Positions 31,205-43,066 of a stretch of DNA of 64,000 nucleotides are shown here, piece by piece. A model generated the notes under the pieces. The model had not been told where the DNA came from, did no database searches, and saw only the letters and a program-made list of their open reading frames with translations. Every line of letters starts with the position of its first letter. The first letter of the stretch is position 1. The position numbers and the translations under genes are program-made. The stretch comes from Gracilariopsis chorda (Eukaryota; Rhodophyta; Florideophyceae; Gracilariales; Gracilariaceae): assembly GCA_003194525.1 (NCBI GenBank), contig NBIV01000069.1, positions 124,001 through 188,000 of the forward strand, read 5' to 3'.

Positions 31205-33147
31205 CCACACTATTCAAAGAGCGCCAATTTCCCACCACCTCACATCAATTTCTGTGGCCTGCACTATATTGGAATCCAAACTTTTGTAGTGCAGAAGCAT
31301 TTAGTGTATACCATCATATTCTTTCTTGACAAATATAGTGTGTGCTTCACGAGATCGATTCAAGAACTGCTTCCCACCTCTTGTCTCTCAAAGTTGGATC
31401 GGTACTTGGCTATAAGACCTTGCAACTCCGGAAACAATTTCCTCTCTTCCCACTGACCATTAAGGTTCAGCGCCATACCACATCTTATCATTGCCTTCCT
31501 CGCATAGCTCACACCGTCTGGATCCCTCTGCAAGCTCACAGCTCAAACCGACTTTGCGGATAACTTCAAAAAATGCCTCTTTCCAGGATTCTCTAACTTC
31601 TCAGATGCTCTGACACCGTCTGTACACATCTCTGTTTTTGCAAGAAAACCATCTTTGTATCTTCCCAATGATTCCGCCAATACGCCTTCAACTTCTGAAT
31701 AACAAAACTATTAACCGGCTGAACCAAGTGAGTTGCATCACAGGGGAAGAACCGAATCTCTTTATTACATTCTGCTAATGCTTCTTCGACCTGATCTGTA
31801 ATATCATGCGTGTTGACGTTATCCACAAACAAAACACGTTTGCCACCGTTCGGCAATGCCCTAAAAATTCGTTTCTCTTTCAACCACTGGAGAAACACTC
31901 TCTTATCTATCCATACCCTTGGGTCTGTTCGGTACACTACACCAGGTACATCATCTGGACGTCCTCGTATAGGATAATTTTTGTCGGTGTTCTTGAATAT
32001 CATCATGAGAATTTCCAGACGAGCCTGAAGTCCACCAGATATTAACACCATCATTTTCATGCCATTATCACTGGAGACAACGTCAGCATATCGCACACTT
32101 CTTTCCCCAACCAACGTAAGTGTTTTATGATTGTCCATGTTTATACAAGAATGTGTTTCGTCTGCATTGTACACGTCTTCGTCATGAAGTTGGTTGGATA
32201 GAAATTCTCGGGCAAGTTGACCTAAGTGATAGGCTACCTCTCTTTCGATTTGCTCCTGTTTTGCTGGGGATACCATAAGTTTTCCACACTGTGCTCTACT
32301 ATCGATGCGAGAACGCTGCATGAACGATTGTATCCATCTACTGGTTATGCGGGTTTTGATGATTTCGTTGCTTCTCGGTTCAATCATGTGCACATGATAA
32401 TATCCAGTGGTTCTCTTTGTGACAAGATCGAGCGCCAGACGGCACAATAGACGGGCGTTGAACTTAACTCCGGCTTTCCTCATCTGGCTGCAGTCTTGTA
32501 GCAGGTCCGCCTGCAGAGCAATGGCCCATGTTTCCATTTTCGCCCTCTAACCCATCTGGCTTTAGAATTGTGTCTGCTTACGCCATCCTTGGTGCCTTTA
32601 ATGAACTAGATGTTGCTACATTTCTCTTTGCTTTGTTGGATAACGCTGCGCTGAGCCCAGTATCGACTGGCTCTTTGGATTTTTTGCTTTGTAGTTTGCT
32701 CGGAACAAGAGCGAGAAGTGTCTCACTGTCCATGAGAAAAGTTGCTTACGGCCATGGGTTTGCTCATTGTTACACATCCAGCAAATATTAATTTCTCATT
32801 GTGAAATGTATAGCACAACTTGGGGTGCACGTTTGGTACCCTGTGTGTTGGTTGTGGTGTTTACTCCTGTTGGAGGTTGGTTTTCATTTTCGACATCGTT
32901 TGGAGTGGTTTGAGCTGGTGATTGAGTCTCATTTGTGGGTAGCATATCCGTTGAAGACGATGTTCTACGCGTAGAAGACCTCAAAAGAGGGGAAACGGAA
33001 ATTGTCATTTTTAAGCCTTTTTTGGCAGTGATGATCAAGCTATAGCTCGAAGCACAAGCTTTTCGAATTTTTCTGCTTTGGCACTCAATAGACTCGCCCA
33101 CACTAATTATGTTGCAACACAGAGATGACCCACACATATTAGTGTGG
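31205..33147 (-). mobile_element. Pogo/Tigger-like DDE transposon T1
   Basis: About 1.94 kb. Candidate terminal inverted repeats are CCACACTATT at 31205-31214 and ATTAGTGTGG at 33138-33147, matching at 9 of 10 positions as inverted repeats. It contains the transposase frame at 31593-32537 and, upstream on the same strand, decayed sequence with a basic SRHNSKARWVRGRKWK-like stretch at about 32545-32590. I could not see a clear TA target duplication. Ends are provisional. Confidence 0.55.
31593..32537 (-). CDS. DDE_1 (pogo/Tigger/CENP-B-like) transposase, C-terminal two thirds
   Basis: 314 codons from an ATG. It carries the landmarks of the DDE_1 endonuclease family: RITSRWIQSFMQR (end of the DNA-binding region, 63-75), DVYNADETH (121-129) with catalytic Asp126, VLFVDNVNTHD (235-245) with Asp239, and FFPCDATHLVQPVNSFVIQKLKAYWR (263-288). 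In most relatives the last motif is QPLD; here the usual Asp is Asn276, so the enzyme is probably inactive. The N-terminal helix-turn-helix part is missing from this frame and lies decayed upstream. The transposase would cut and paste its own element by binding the terminal repeats. Confidence 0.85.
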   Translation of the reverse strand: METWAIALQADLLQDCSQMRKAGVKFNARLLCRLALDLVTKRTTGYYHVHMIEPRSNEIIKTRITSRWIQSFMQRSRIDSRAQCGKLMVSPAKQEQIEREVAYHLGQLAREFLSNQLHDEDVYNADETHSCINMDNHKTLTLVGERSVRYADVVSSDNGMKMMVLISGGLQARLEILMMIFKNTDKNYPIRGRPDDVPGVVYRTDPRVWIDKRVFLQWLKEKRIFRALPNGGKRVLFVDNVNTHDITDQVEEALAECNKEIRFFPCDATHLVQPVNSFVIQKLKAYWRNHWEDTKMVFLQKQRCVQTVSEHLRS

Positions 33148-33199
33148 TCCACACTAATTGCGTCTCTACACTAATTTTGAACCCACACTAAATACAGTG
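33098..33199. repeat. Iterated CCACACTAAT motif and 21-bp palindrome at the junction of two transposons
   Basis: CCACACTAAT or a one-base variant occurs at 33098, 33149, 33166 and 33183 on the plus strand and at 33138-33147 on the minus strand. The last three plus copies are spaced exactly 17 bases apart. ATTAGTGTGG-T-CCACACTAAT (33138-33158) is a near-perfect palindrome. This looks like transposase-binding terminal or subterminal repeats of two abutting, divergent DDE transposons (T1 leftward, T2 rightward). Confidence 0.75.
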
Positions 33200-33384
33200 T
33201 TCACCTGTACTTTCGTGTACCCGAAACCACTCAGCGCCCGCTTTCATGCCAGAAATCCGCTGAAGTGTGCATTGAAGACTTCTGCGGATTTCTGTGCACA
33301 TGTTCGTGTGCTGCAAGCAGCCTCAAACAACATTTTACTACAACTCAAGGTCTCATAATCATTTGCAAACAAATACCTCGGTCT

Positions 33385-33749
33385 ATGGAGCAAAAAGCTG
33401 CTGATTACAAACGAAGAGTCTTACGACTTCAATTGCAGGCCGCCTGTCGTCTGCAAGCAGTCAAACTTTTAAAAGAAGGCACGTCAACTCGCACAACCTC
33501 TCGCGCAATAAGCGTAGCTTGCAGCACTGTTCAGCGTCTAAACAAATTTATAACAACACAAAACACAGCACCTTTATCCCCTTTAGCCAGCAACAGCATA
33601 ACCGCGGGTAGACTGCGAGTTATAAATAGGAAGAAGCCGCACCCATCAAGGTGAGACTATAAACCGCTTCATCACGTGGGTTTGCGGCTGGGAATGCTCA
33701 GTTCAAGCATTTTATTTCCCGCATAGCTGTGGACGGTACAAAAGGATAC
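33385..33749 (+). pseudogene. T2 transposase, N-terminal helix-turn-helix part
   Basis: From the ATG at 33385. The stretch LQAACRLQAVKLLKEGTSTR followed by TTSRAISVACSTVQRLNKFI has the form of the psq/homeodomain-like DNA-binding motif at the start of DDE_1 transposases. The first frame stops at 33654 and a shifted frame continues to the insertion point of the Ty3/gypsy fossil. Confidence 0.55.
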
Positions 33750-34600
33750 TGTGGTGCAATGCACAGTGATGGTAAAACATGCCGAAGACGTTCGGGATCT
33801 TCCTCTGACGAGGGTAGCACAGCGAAAGAGCCCTTCAAGGGATGACACGACGAAGTCGGGTGTAAACCGAGGTCAACCTTCGCGACTAGCGCAGGAAGGT
33901 GAATAGGTAAACCTATAACACAGTGCAATACTCCGGTGAGGAGGGATGACTCCACACAGTGGCGCAAACAAGACAGATGTCAGTATGAGCCGCGGATAGC
34001 GGGAACTATCCTAAATAGGAAAGAGGAAATATAAAGGAATATGGGGGGAATGGGACAAAGGAAAGGGACGACAAGAGTCACGCGATTGGCTCGGGCGAGG
34101 CCCAGCACTGCCGAGAAATATACCGTATACACGGGCGAGACCAAAACAATGGAAAAATCCTCAAGGGGGTATCTTGGCGAGCAAGGGGGTTGAGCACACC
34201 GTAGGCAACGGGATATCTCGCCTAAATGGAGTCGAGTACCGCCGAAGGCGAATGAGCTCAGAGCCAAGTTCTTGGAGTAGAACAACCTTGGTGGGGATGA
34301 TTTAATGGGGCGGCGGTCGCGAGGCCGGCGCACTAAGTAGTGTAGCTTCCCTAGTGTAATAACTAATTAAATAGATAAATAAATAAATATATAACAATCA
34401 CCTGTTCACTATTTATCCTTGCCTGCAACCCTTGCCAACGCCCGTGTTCCACGTGTACCACCGGTGTACCGGGCCAACTCCTGCTCGCAGGCAGTGCCCC
34501 CTGGCACGAGGAAAATTCATGTATGAACATGTATGAAAGCCGGTGCGACCGGGAAAATTAACAAGTCCCCAGATGTCCCTCTTACGAGGCATGCTCTTCA
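33750..34600 (-). repeat. 3' LTR of the Ty3/gypsy fossil
   Basis: On the plus strand it starts TGTGGTGCAA and ends ATGCTCTTCA, so it has the TG...CA ends of an LTR on both strands. It is the 3' LTR because the pol order runs on the minus strand toward it. An AT-rich TAAATAAATAAATATATAA block lies at about 34372-34395. Confidence 0.88.
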
Positions 34601-36528
34601 TATCTCCCTCCTTAGTCAGCGAGGCGACCTCGAAGAGTCAAGCCGCGATGGCGGAAAGTCCACGTAAAAGCGTGTCGCCTTCCGGTTCACCGGCTGCTTC
34701 TCTGGAAATCCAGCGTCATCCCACCTCGACTTTGAGTTCTTCTGACATCCCGATTCCTCGGCTTTCACCCAACTCTCCAACTTCGTCTCCCATGTCCAAC
34801 CTTCCGCATAACCCGCCTTCCAACCCTGCTCGGGGATTCTGCACCGGCTTCCGGTCTGCTCCGATTCCTCGGCGTGAAAGTTCGTCCTCTTCGGAGGAGC
34901 CTCCAGTGCTACCGGCTCACACGAACCGCCCTGTCGCGGGTATGTTCCCTGGTCAGGGGCGTCCTCCGGCTTGGCCGATCTATGAATCCCTCGTTGAGGC
35001 GAATCCGAACCCTCGGCTTGGTTCCCTCAGTTTGAGCTATGCGCCCTGGTTTCACCCGCTTGCCGTCTGTGACGAGGAACTGATCCAATCTTACACCGAT
35101 AACACGGAAAACCTTCCGGGAGACCTTCCCGGCGTCATCACCATGTCATGGGACTGGCGCAATCGAATTGCGGTACCCGTTCATCACGTTTGCTGCAATA
35201 CGGGAGAGTCCGCGGCCACCGCGCATGCTGCGCTCGTGCGGTTGGCTCATCTCCGGCTTCGCCGGGCTACGTTCGAAGTACCTGTTCCACTGGACACTAC
35301 CTTCGATGTCCTGTTTCACCGCACTCGCGGAGAGATGTCCTATTGCGACCGGCTCGCCGGATTGGAAACCTTCGCGTGGAGGAATATTCCGATTGCCGGG
35401 CAGGAAGCCATGTTGTGGGCGAGATCGATTCTTCGGGCGGAATTCCGTTATCTTCCCCGGACATCCCGGTCGAACTTCCTTCAGACTTTCATCCGTGATG
35501 AACGGCGTTGGAGAGCCAGGACTGGGTATTTTGTCCCGTATCAGAATACTGAGATCAAACGCATCGCTGCGACGCACCGACGAGGTCTGTATGTTCCTCT
35601 CCCCAGTTGGTGGGGTGCCCTTGAGGCGTGCTGGGGGTGCTAAATCGAGCTCCCCCACGTCTTCACCTATGCAGGCTCCTCCATGGTATGGGATCCCCGC
35701 TCCGGGTTCTGGTCGGTTGTGGTCACCGATTGGGCGGTCCGCACTGCTGCTTATATCCTCCTGGAGGCGTATGACCAGTATAGACTGTGGTATATTCAAC
35801 CACGTGTGCGGGCAGCCATCCGACGCTTGGACATGCGAGTCCCCCTTGGGGGTGTGGCTAACGCCGAAGAGATGCTCTCCCTGCTCGATTTCCTCAAGGG
35901 CGTCAACTGGGATGAAGTCCCCATCGACAACTCCAAAAGGAGGCTTCACCACAATGGGTCTGGCCCCGGTTTAGGGAGTAACACCGCGCTAGCGGGAGAT
36001 TACATCTTCTTTGACCCCTGGGAATATAGGGAGCTTACCCGCGAAGAAGCGGAAGATTACCGGAATGCTCCGCAAACGGTTCCTCCGGACCACGCGAGGG
36101 GGTTCGTTGATTCGGACGATTATTACCAAGCCTATATCGGAGGCGATCCCATAGTGGATAACGAGCCAGAAGATGCCGAGATGGCCGAGGCCGCGGTCCC
36201 TAGCGAGGGTGGTGCCAACGGAGTCGGTGACGGTTCCATGCAGCACGGGGTTTCTGGTTCGCCACGTCCTTCCGTTTCAACGGGTCCGAGCCCGGCGACG
36301 GCGGCATCTCCGGCCTCTGCTCCGACGGCGTCGGGTCCTGAAACGGCACCGCCCACTTCCGTTCCGACGGCGATGGTTCGGGAGCCCGGTGATTCCAGCG
36401 ATGTCATTGCGCAATTCCTCCGAGAGGTGGGCCTTAGCCGTAATGAGGTTACGGGGGATGTCGCCGCAATGCGGGATGCGCTTGCTAACCGCTTGGGCGG
36501 CGGTCCTCCTCCATCGGATGGGCCCTGA
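34601..36528 (+). other. Coding-like region antisense to gag-pol inside the Ty3/gypsy fossil
   Basis: Between the end of pol and the 3' LTR a long plus-strand coding-like region runs opposite to gag-pol. It may begin near the ATG at 34648 (MAESPRKSVSPSGSP). The first third is Ser/Pro-rich and looks disordered; the middle has structured-looking sequence rich in Arg, Trp and Tyr; the end is again Pro/Ala/Ser-rich. I recognise no family. Antisense extra genes next to the 3' LTR are known from some plant Ty3/gypsy elements. It is not fully intact. Confidence 0.6.
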
Positions 36529-36976
36529 TCCCCTGCGGGGTTTTGGCTTGAGACAGACTGATAGATAGCATGAACGAAACGAAAGACGAGCCCTTATGGG
36601 GGTGTTGTCCCATTGTGTGCATTTCCTCTCCATGTCGGAGCTTTCCCCGAAGGGGGTCGCTTTCCGCTTCGCAGTTAGTCTCCGTCCTCTGACGGTGACG
36701 TACCCTGCCGGGAGGTAGCGCTTCGCTCATTTCCAACGGTTTGGTGCACTTCGGAAAACGTGCGCCATCACTGATGGGGAAAACCGTTCATACGGTGGCG
36801 ACCGTGGTCGCAAACCAGCATGCTGGATGAAAACCCACTTGTGTGGTTAAAAGCGAAAAGAATGTAGATTTTGTAGCTCGAGGCTGCACTAGTAGTGTTC
36901 CGATATCATATCGGCGGTTCCACCGTAGGCGGTGTGCATGACTGGGTAACCGTGCTTCTGTACCGTCCGAAACGGG

Positions 36977-39606
36977 CTAACCCACTTGGACGTTACACAG
37001 CGTTGCCGGCGTGGCCGTACCGGCGTTGCGGTGATACTGAATTACCTTGGAACGGGGGAGGTGCTCGATGGGCTCCCAAGTATCCCATGATGGGTCGTAT
37101 CCGTACCAACGGGAGCGGTATTCCAATATACCCTTTCCGTTGTAACGGTGTGCTATCACTCGGTCGAGGATGTACTCCTGTACGAAGACTGTCCGGCCCT
37201 GCCGGGTCGTAGTAACGTCCCTCGGGGCGTGCGTGCTTTTTTGAGGGAGAACGTCCCGCAATAGGGAGTGTGGGTGGATTTTCTGCTCAGCGGGTCCTTC
37301 TCCGCTAGGAGTAGTTCGTTCACCAGCGTGGTGGTTCGATCGCGCTGCGAGGTGGCGAGGTTGACTCCGTGCTGACGGTAGCGTTTGCGCGTACTCTTGA
37401 GGAGAGCTTCCACGTTGTGCGGTGAGTGGTGCCGGTGGCGCCATTCGTAACGTCTGTGACGGTTGGTGGCCACGAGGTGTGGTATAATCCGCCTTCCTAA
37501 TTAGGGTGTTTTTCCGTGGCTGCGCCGTGCCCAGCTTACGTAACGTCCCGTGGTCCACGGTAAGCTCACCGATCTCCGTTCCGGGGCCATCCCTGTGTGG
37601 GGCGTGTACAGGTAGTACACCCCTATGGGGCTTGGGTAAAATATCCCGGATTGGGGTTTGCGCTCCGTGCTTAATGGTGAAGTCATCTGGCAGCGCCGGT
37701 TTGCCGTCGTTAATTACTCCCGGGTCCACCGACACGCCTGGTTTCCGCGTCCGTGAACCCGGCCGTGTCGAAACTTCTCTCTCTTCTTCAGGGCTTCCAG
37801 TTCCGCTTTTCGCGGTGGGTACCTTCACTGAAGTGTCATTCCCGTTCGAAGGGCTTATCCGCGAAGTGCTCCGAGCGGTTTCTCCCGGCGTTGCTGGTAT
37901 CTCCTCGTCGCTTTCCTTTGCGTCCAGTGACGATGCTTCTTCAGGGCTTGCCGCTACTGCGGGGACTTTCGTCATGGACGGCGGCTTTGCAGCTTTGCCG
38001 CGAGGGGGCGTTGCGCGATTATGTTCCCGCGGCTGCGGTGCCATTCCAGTGTTCCCAATCCGTGTTCCACGGCTTGCTTCCCGTTGCCACGGTGTTGTAT
38101 CCGCGATTTCGCGGTCCCCCTCTCCCTCCTCAGACGGAGCGACGAGGTTACTGGGTTTCCCAGAGGTCACCGTATGGCGGTCGTAGATTCAGTTGTACGG
38201 TGGCTGAGAGCGGCCTCGAGGGCCGTTCGTGTCCAGCGTAGCAGGGGTTTCCGCAATAGCCGGGAGGTCTGTGAGACCCCGGCGGGGTGTGGCAACACGG
38301 CGGGCCGTGAAATCCCCGAGGTATCGGGCGTAGATTCACCTTCAGGTGTAGCGTCCAGCGTAGCTGGTGTAGCCTCGGTCGAGGGTGGAGGGGCGCTTTC
38401 AACGCGATCGCGCGACAACCGCTCGAGCTTGTCGCCCATTTCCACCACGACCTTGCCCGTAGTAACGGAGTTCACCTTAAAAGGTCCGTCCGCCACTGGC
38501 GATAGTTTTTGGCGCTTCTCCCTTTCGGGATTGTTGTAATCTTTCCTGACGAAGACGTAGTCACCGGCCCGCAATGCGGTTGTATCCTTTCGAAGGCGAG
38601 CATCGAAATTCCGCTTATAGACGGCTTGGGCTCGATCCATAGACTTCTGCGCGGCGGGTACCAACTGGGTTAGCCAGGTTTTCCACTTTTGGCGGTAGTC
38701 CTTCATGGAAGGGAAGGTATCCAGTGTAGACTGGGATTCCAGCGCCACTGGCGGTGGTTTCCGTGATAGGACCAACTCGAATGGAAAAATCTCGGTAGTC
38801 CGGTGTACCTGCGTGTTGTACGCAAACTTGATGGCATCGGTGTAGAGATCCCAAGTCTTTGGGTTGTCAGCCGCATAGGAGCGGAGAGATGCTAACATGG
38901 TCGGGCTAAACCACTCGACCTGCCCATTACACTGGGTATGATAAGTGGTTGTGAAGAGGTTCTTCACATCCGATATCCTGCAGACGTCCTTGAAGAATTG
39001 CGATGCGAACTGTTTCCCGTTATCGGAGAGTAGCTCCACTGGAGGTCCATGGACAAAGGCCCAATGCGTCACGAACGCATTGGCGACCGTGTAGGCGGTT
39101 ATTCTTCTAAGAGGTACTGTCCGAACGAGCTTCGAGAATCTGTCCGTTATTACGAGTAGGAACTTGTTCCCTCGCTTTGTTGCGAGTAAAGGGCCGAGAA
39201 TGTCGATAGTGACAAATTCGAGAGGCGCCCTAGCGGGGAGTAGTGCCAACTTCTTGGTGCTTTTCCGGAACTTTACCCGGTTCTTTGCGCATTCAGTGCG
39301 AAACCGCACAGTTGCGTAGCAATCCACTGCCATGGAAGGCCAATAGAAGTCCCTTCGCAGGGTTAGTTACAATTTTCTGCCACCAGGGTGTCCACCGAGC
39401 TTCGGGAAGTGCGTTAGCTGCAATATCCTCGATTGGAGGGAATACGGAACCACCACTTGTGGGGTGCGTTCGACCTTCCTTACGAGGTAACCAACATCAT
39501 CAACTCCAAATGGGAGGTCCTCTCCTCCATTTAGACGGGCACGAATCTTCATACGGAAGGGGTCCCCGAATTGTTCTCGGATCGTTTCTTCCGTCGTGAC
39601 TGGCAC
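36977..39606 (-). pseudogene. Integrase and chromodomain of the Ty3/gypsy fossil
   Basis: The integrase catalytic core is recognisable (FVTIDILGPLLATKRGNKF, then VELLSDNGKQFASQFF, then YHTQCNGQVEWF). A long Pro/Thr-rich linker follows. A chromodomain near the end (YILDRVIAHRYNGKGILEYR, then RWYGYDPSWDTWEP) marks the element as a chromovirus. Chromodomains of this group direct insertion toward particular chromatin. Fossil, interrupted. Confidence 0.88.
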
Positions 39607-39849
39607 GAAACTTCCTGGTAGCGGGGTTTCGAGTGTCTAGCTTGAAGCGAGTAGCTCGTCGAACTCGACGTCCTGTTTCCAGTCGCTGGGCCATTTCGGG
39701 TCTTCCGGTGAGTCCATGATGAAGCATGGGATCTCGTTGTCACCCGTATTCGGGAGTGCCTCCCCATTAGTGGTTAACCACGACAGAGCGTTGGCTTACG
39801 TGTTCATCGCTCCCTTCTTGTAGGTGACTTCGAAATCAAATTCCGCTAA

Positions 39850-42270
39850 GCGGAGCCTCCATCACATGAGGCGACCGGAGGGATCCGAGATGTTCATTAA
39901 CCACCTCAGGGAGGAGTGGTCCGTGTAAACGGTGAAATGTACTCCCATTAGATATGGGCGGAGGGTGGACAGGGCCCACCCAACGGCTAGACATTCCTTC
40001 TCCGATACGGAGTAATTCCTCTCTTGTACGTTGAGAGAGCGGGACCAGAATCCAATTGGCTTTCTTTCCCCCTCCGGGGTTGTTTGAAAGAGCGCACAAC
40101 CTACCTGGTAGTCGCTCGAGTCCGTGTCCACGGAATAACGCAACCCCAATTTGGGTAGCGACAGGATTGGTGCTGTCGTGACGGCCTCGTTCAAGGAGTT
40201 GAAAGCTTCCGATTGCTTGGTGGTTAGCGGTTCCAACTTCGGTGGCTGTCCCTTCCTCAGAAGTGCATTCAACAGATCTGTCGTATGTGCAAAGTCCGGT
40301 ATGAACCGTCGATAGACGTTGACCAACCCTAAAAAGGAGCGCAACTGCGTCTGCGTTTGCGGTTCTTTCGCCTCCATGAGGGATTTGGCTCGAGCCTTCT
40401 CGATGGTTGGCCACCCTGGAAGGATGATATGCCCGACATACTTTACGGTGTCCGTGAAGAACTCACATTTCCTCAATTTGAGCGTAACTCCTGTGTCTCG
40501 CAGCACGGTCATTACCTCCCTGACATGGGTCACGTGATCATCGAAATTATTGGAGAAGACTGTAATTTCGTCCAGGTAAACCAGATAAGTCCGCCACTTG
40601 AAGCGGGACATTAAAATGTCAATAGCCCTTTGAAATGTGGCCGGTGCATTGGTCAAACCAAACGGCATCCGGTTGAAGTGGTAAGACCCCGAGTGACAGA
40701 CGAAAGCAGTCTTATCTTGGTCTTCCTCCCTTACAGGGACTTGCCAATATCCCCAATTGGCGTCGAGAGCCGTGAAAACGGTTGCATCTCCAAGGGAGTC
40801 AATAAACTCATCCATACGTGGTATGAGCTAGGTGTCCCGTATAGTTACGGAGTTGAGGCGGCGGTATTCGACGCAAAATCGCCAGGTGCCGTCCGCTTTC
40901 AATGCCAGTACAACTGGGGATGCCAACGGAGATTGTGGGGGTCCGATCACTCCGGCACGGAGCATTTTGTCCACCTGGAATTGTTCCTCTTCCCGAGCTT
41001 TCAGTCCTGCCCGATACGGGGGTTGTGCAATTGGCCAAGCATTCGGTAATAAATCTATCCGCTGTTTGGTTGCGTTAATCTCCCCAAGGGAGCCATCCCA
41101 CATAGTGGTAAACTCTCGTAATAGGTCACGGAGGCGCCCACGATGCGAGTCCGGTACGTGACCGAGGTCCAACTCTTCGAGAGCCTTCTCCGGGTCAATT
41201 CGGTTGTAGCTTGTTCCACCGTGATCCTCTTGATTAGGCACGGGGTCCGGATTGTCCGGTGTTTTATCCGTTACAACGGTGTTACCATCTCCCTCCTCAG
41301 TAGGTTCTACGTCCTCTTTGTAGGTTACCACACCGAGAATCTCTGCAGCCGTCATCTTCGTTGGCACCATAGCCAACGGATGGGGTGTAACTGATCCAAT
41401 CACTTGGTTCTCCACCAGATACTGGGTAAGGGTGCCAAGATTGGCGACCAGCACCCGGAATGGGGCGTCCGGCGTCACTTGGACTACTCCATTTGCAATG
41501 GTGAGTTTATATTTCTCGTACAACGAGGTCAAGGGTTGGATACCTCGTACTCCGTGTTTACAGGAGGTGACCCGAACCATTACCTGGGTCTCCGGGGGTA
41601 TCGATATCGATGCCGCAACGCGGAGCTTAGTTGACTCCCGCGACGCGGGTGGCGGTTCCTGTGCAGCAGGTAGCGGCACTTCCTTCTTCGTCGCCCCCTT
41701 TAGTGGCTTTCGAACTATTGGTACGGTGGACCCGTCCTCTAGTTCGACCTGCCTCTGACGAGGTCTGATTGCTTCGACGAATCGGTCTCAGTAATCACAA
41801 CCAAGTATAATTGGAGCGGCCAACGACCGACAAACAATAAAGTCGAGGTTCACCACGGATGTTCCGAGCCTCACGACCAAGTCGATAGTTCCCACCGTTT
41901 TCAACGGATTGTTGTTCGCGTACGCGATTTCCGGCGCCGTTCCCGAATGGATACGAGACCGCAACAGCGGGGGCAAAGCCGATTCCACGATGAAGTTCGG
42001 ACCGGCACCTGTATCCAGGACAGTTAAGTACCTCACCATGAACTGGGGGCGAAGCCAAAGGTCAGCATATACCTTGTAGTTGCGCTTGGACATTACCAAG
42101 ATTCTATTCGGGATCCGGTTATTTCTTACCCGTACCCACGGTCGACGCAGAACACCGAAGTGTTCCGAATCCGCGTCTGCGGCGACCCTCTTCGAAAGTA
42201 TTCTCACCGGGGAGCGAGGCGGTGACGCCTCGGGCGTCAACAACCTCGACTTGGAGCATGCTTCTCCCAT
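39850..42270 (-). pseudogene. Protease, reverse transcriptase and RNase H of the Ty3/gypsy fossil
   Basis: Protease: VLDTGAGPNFIV at the right end. Reverse transcriptase: the FTALDANWGYWQVPV and FNRMPFGLTNAPATFQR strands and the palm stretch YLVYLDEITVFS. RNase H: SVDTDSSDYQVGCALFQ and YTDHSSLRWLM. The order PR-RT-RH, with integrase after, defines Ty3/gypsy rather than copia. Fossil, interrupted. Confidence 0.9.
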
Positions 42271-43066
42271 TTAGGAGACTCCCTCGGCTAGTTTCCCTGA
42301 ACAGGGCTTTCCTGAGCTGGTTGCTCAGGATCCTCGAATACGAGAGCTTGTCCGTTATCACCACGGTTAACTGCTTGTGCGGGACCAACTTCCATTGTCC
42401 GCGAACGGTTCTTAGCCGGCGGTGCCGTGGCCATTTTCCGGAAAAGAGTTGAGGGCAGTGCGTGCGAATAGTCTGTCTTGGCGCGCAAGTACGACGCGGC
42501 CGGGACAGAGGCCTTCTCCTATGGAGTTAGCGCCTCGTAATTGGCGACAATCTTCGGGAGGTCCCGGATAGAACACAGACACTGTGGTGAGGTGTGGCCA
42601 AATGTGTAACACAAGTGACGTATTATGGCCACCACCGCGGTACGCGGGTCCACATTCCGAGTATCGGTCACAACTCCGGGGGAGCGGTTGTTCACCCAAC
42701 CGGGCCGCTGATTGCGGGTGTATCCGTTTGCATACGGTATGCTGGGCGCCTGAGCTCTTCCGTTCCCTGTATACAACAGGTCATCTTCCCGATCCGTCGG
42801 TTGCGTACCGTCCAGGGTTGACGGTAGTTCCGCAGTCGGCATTTACACGCCATCGCCGTGAGCAATGTGTACGTTGTCATACCCCTTCTGGGGAGGCTCA
42901 TCCGCCAAAAGCGAGAGGGCGTTGGACTCGTTCTCAAACATCAACGCTTTTGCGGTTCTTACCTTCGGTTGAGGTGTCCTGGCGCGCAGTGCATCTCCTT
43001 CAGCGTGGGCGTACTGCACCAACTCCAAGTAGGAGAGCTTAGGCCGGGCTTCCCGGTATCTCCCCA

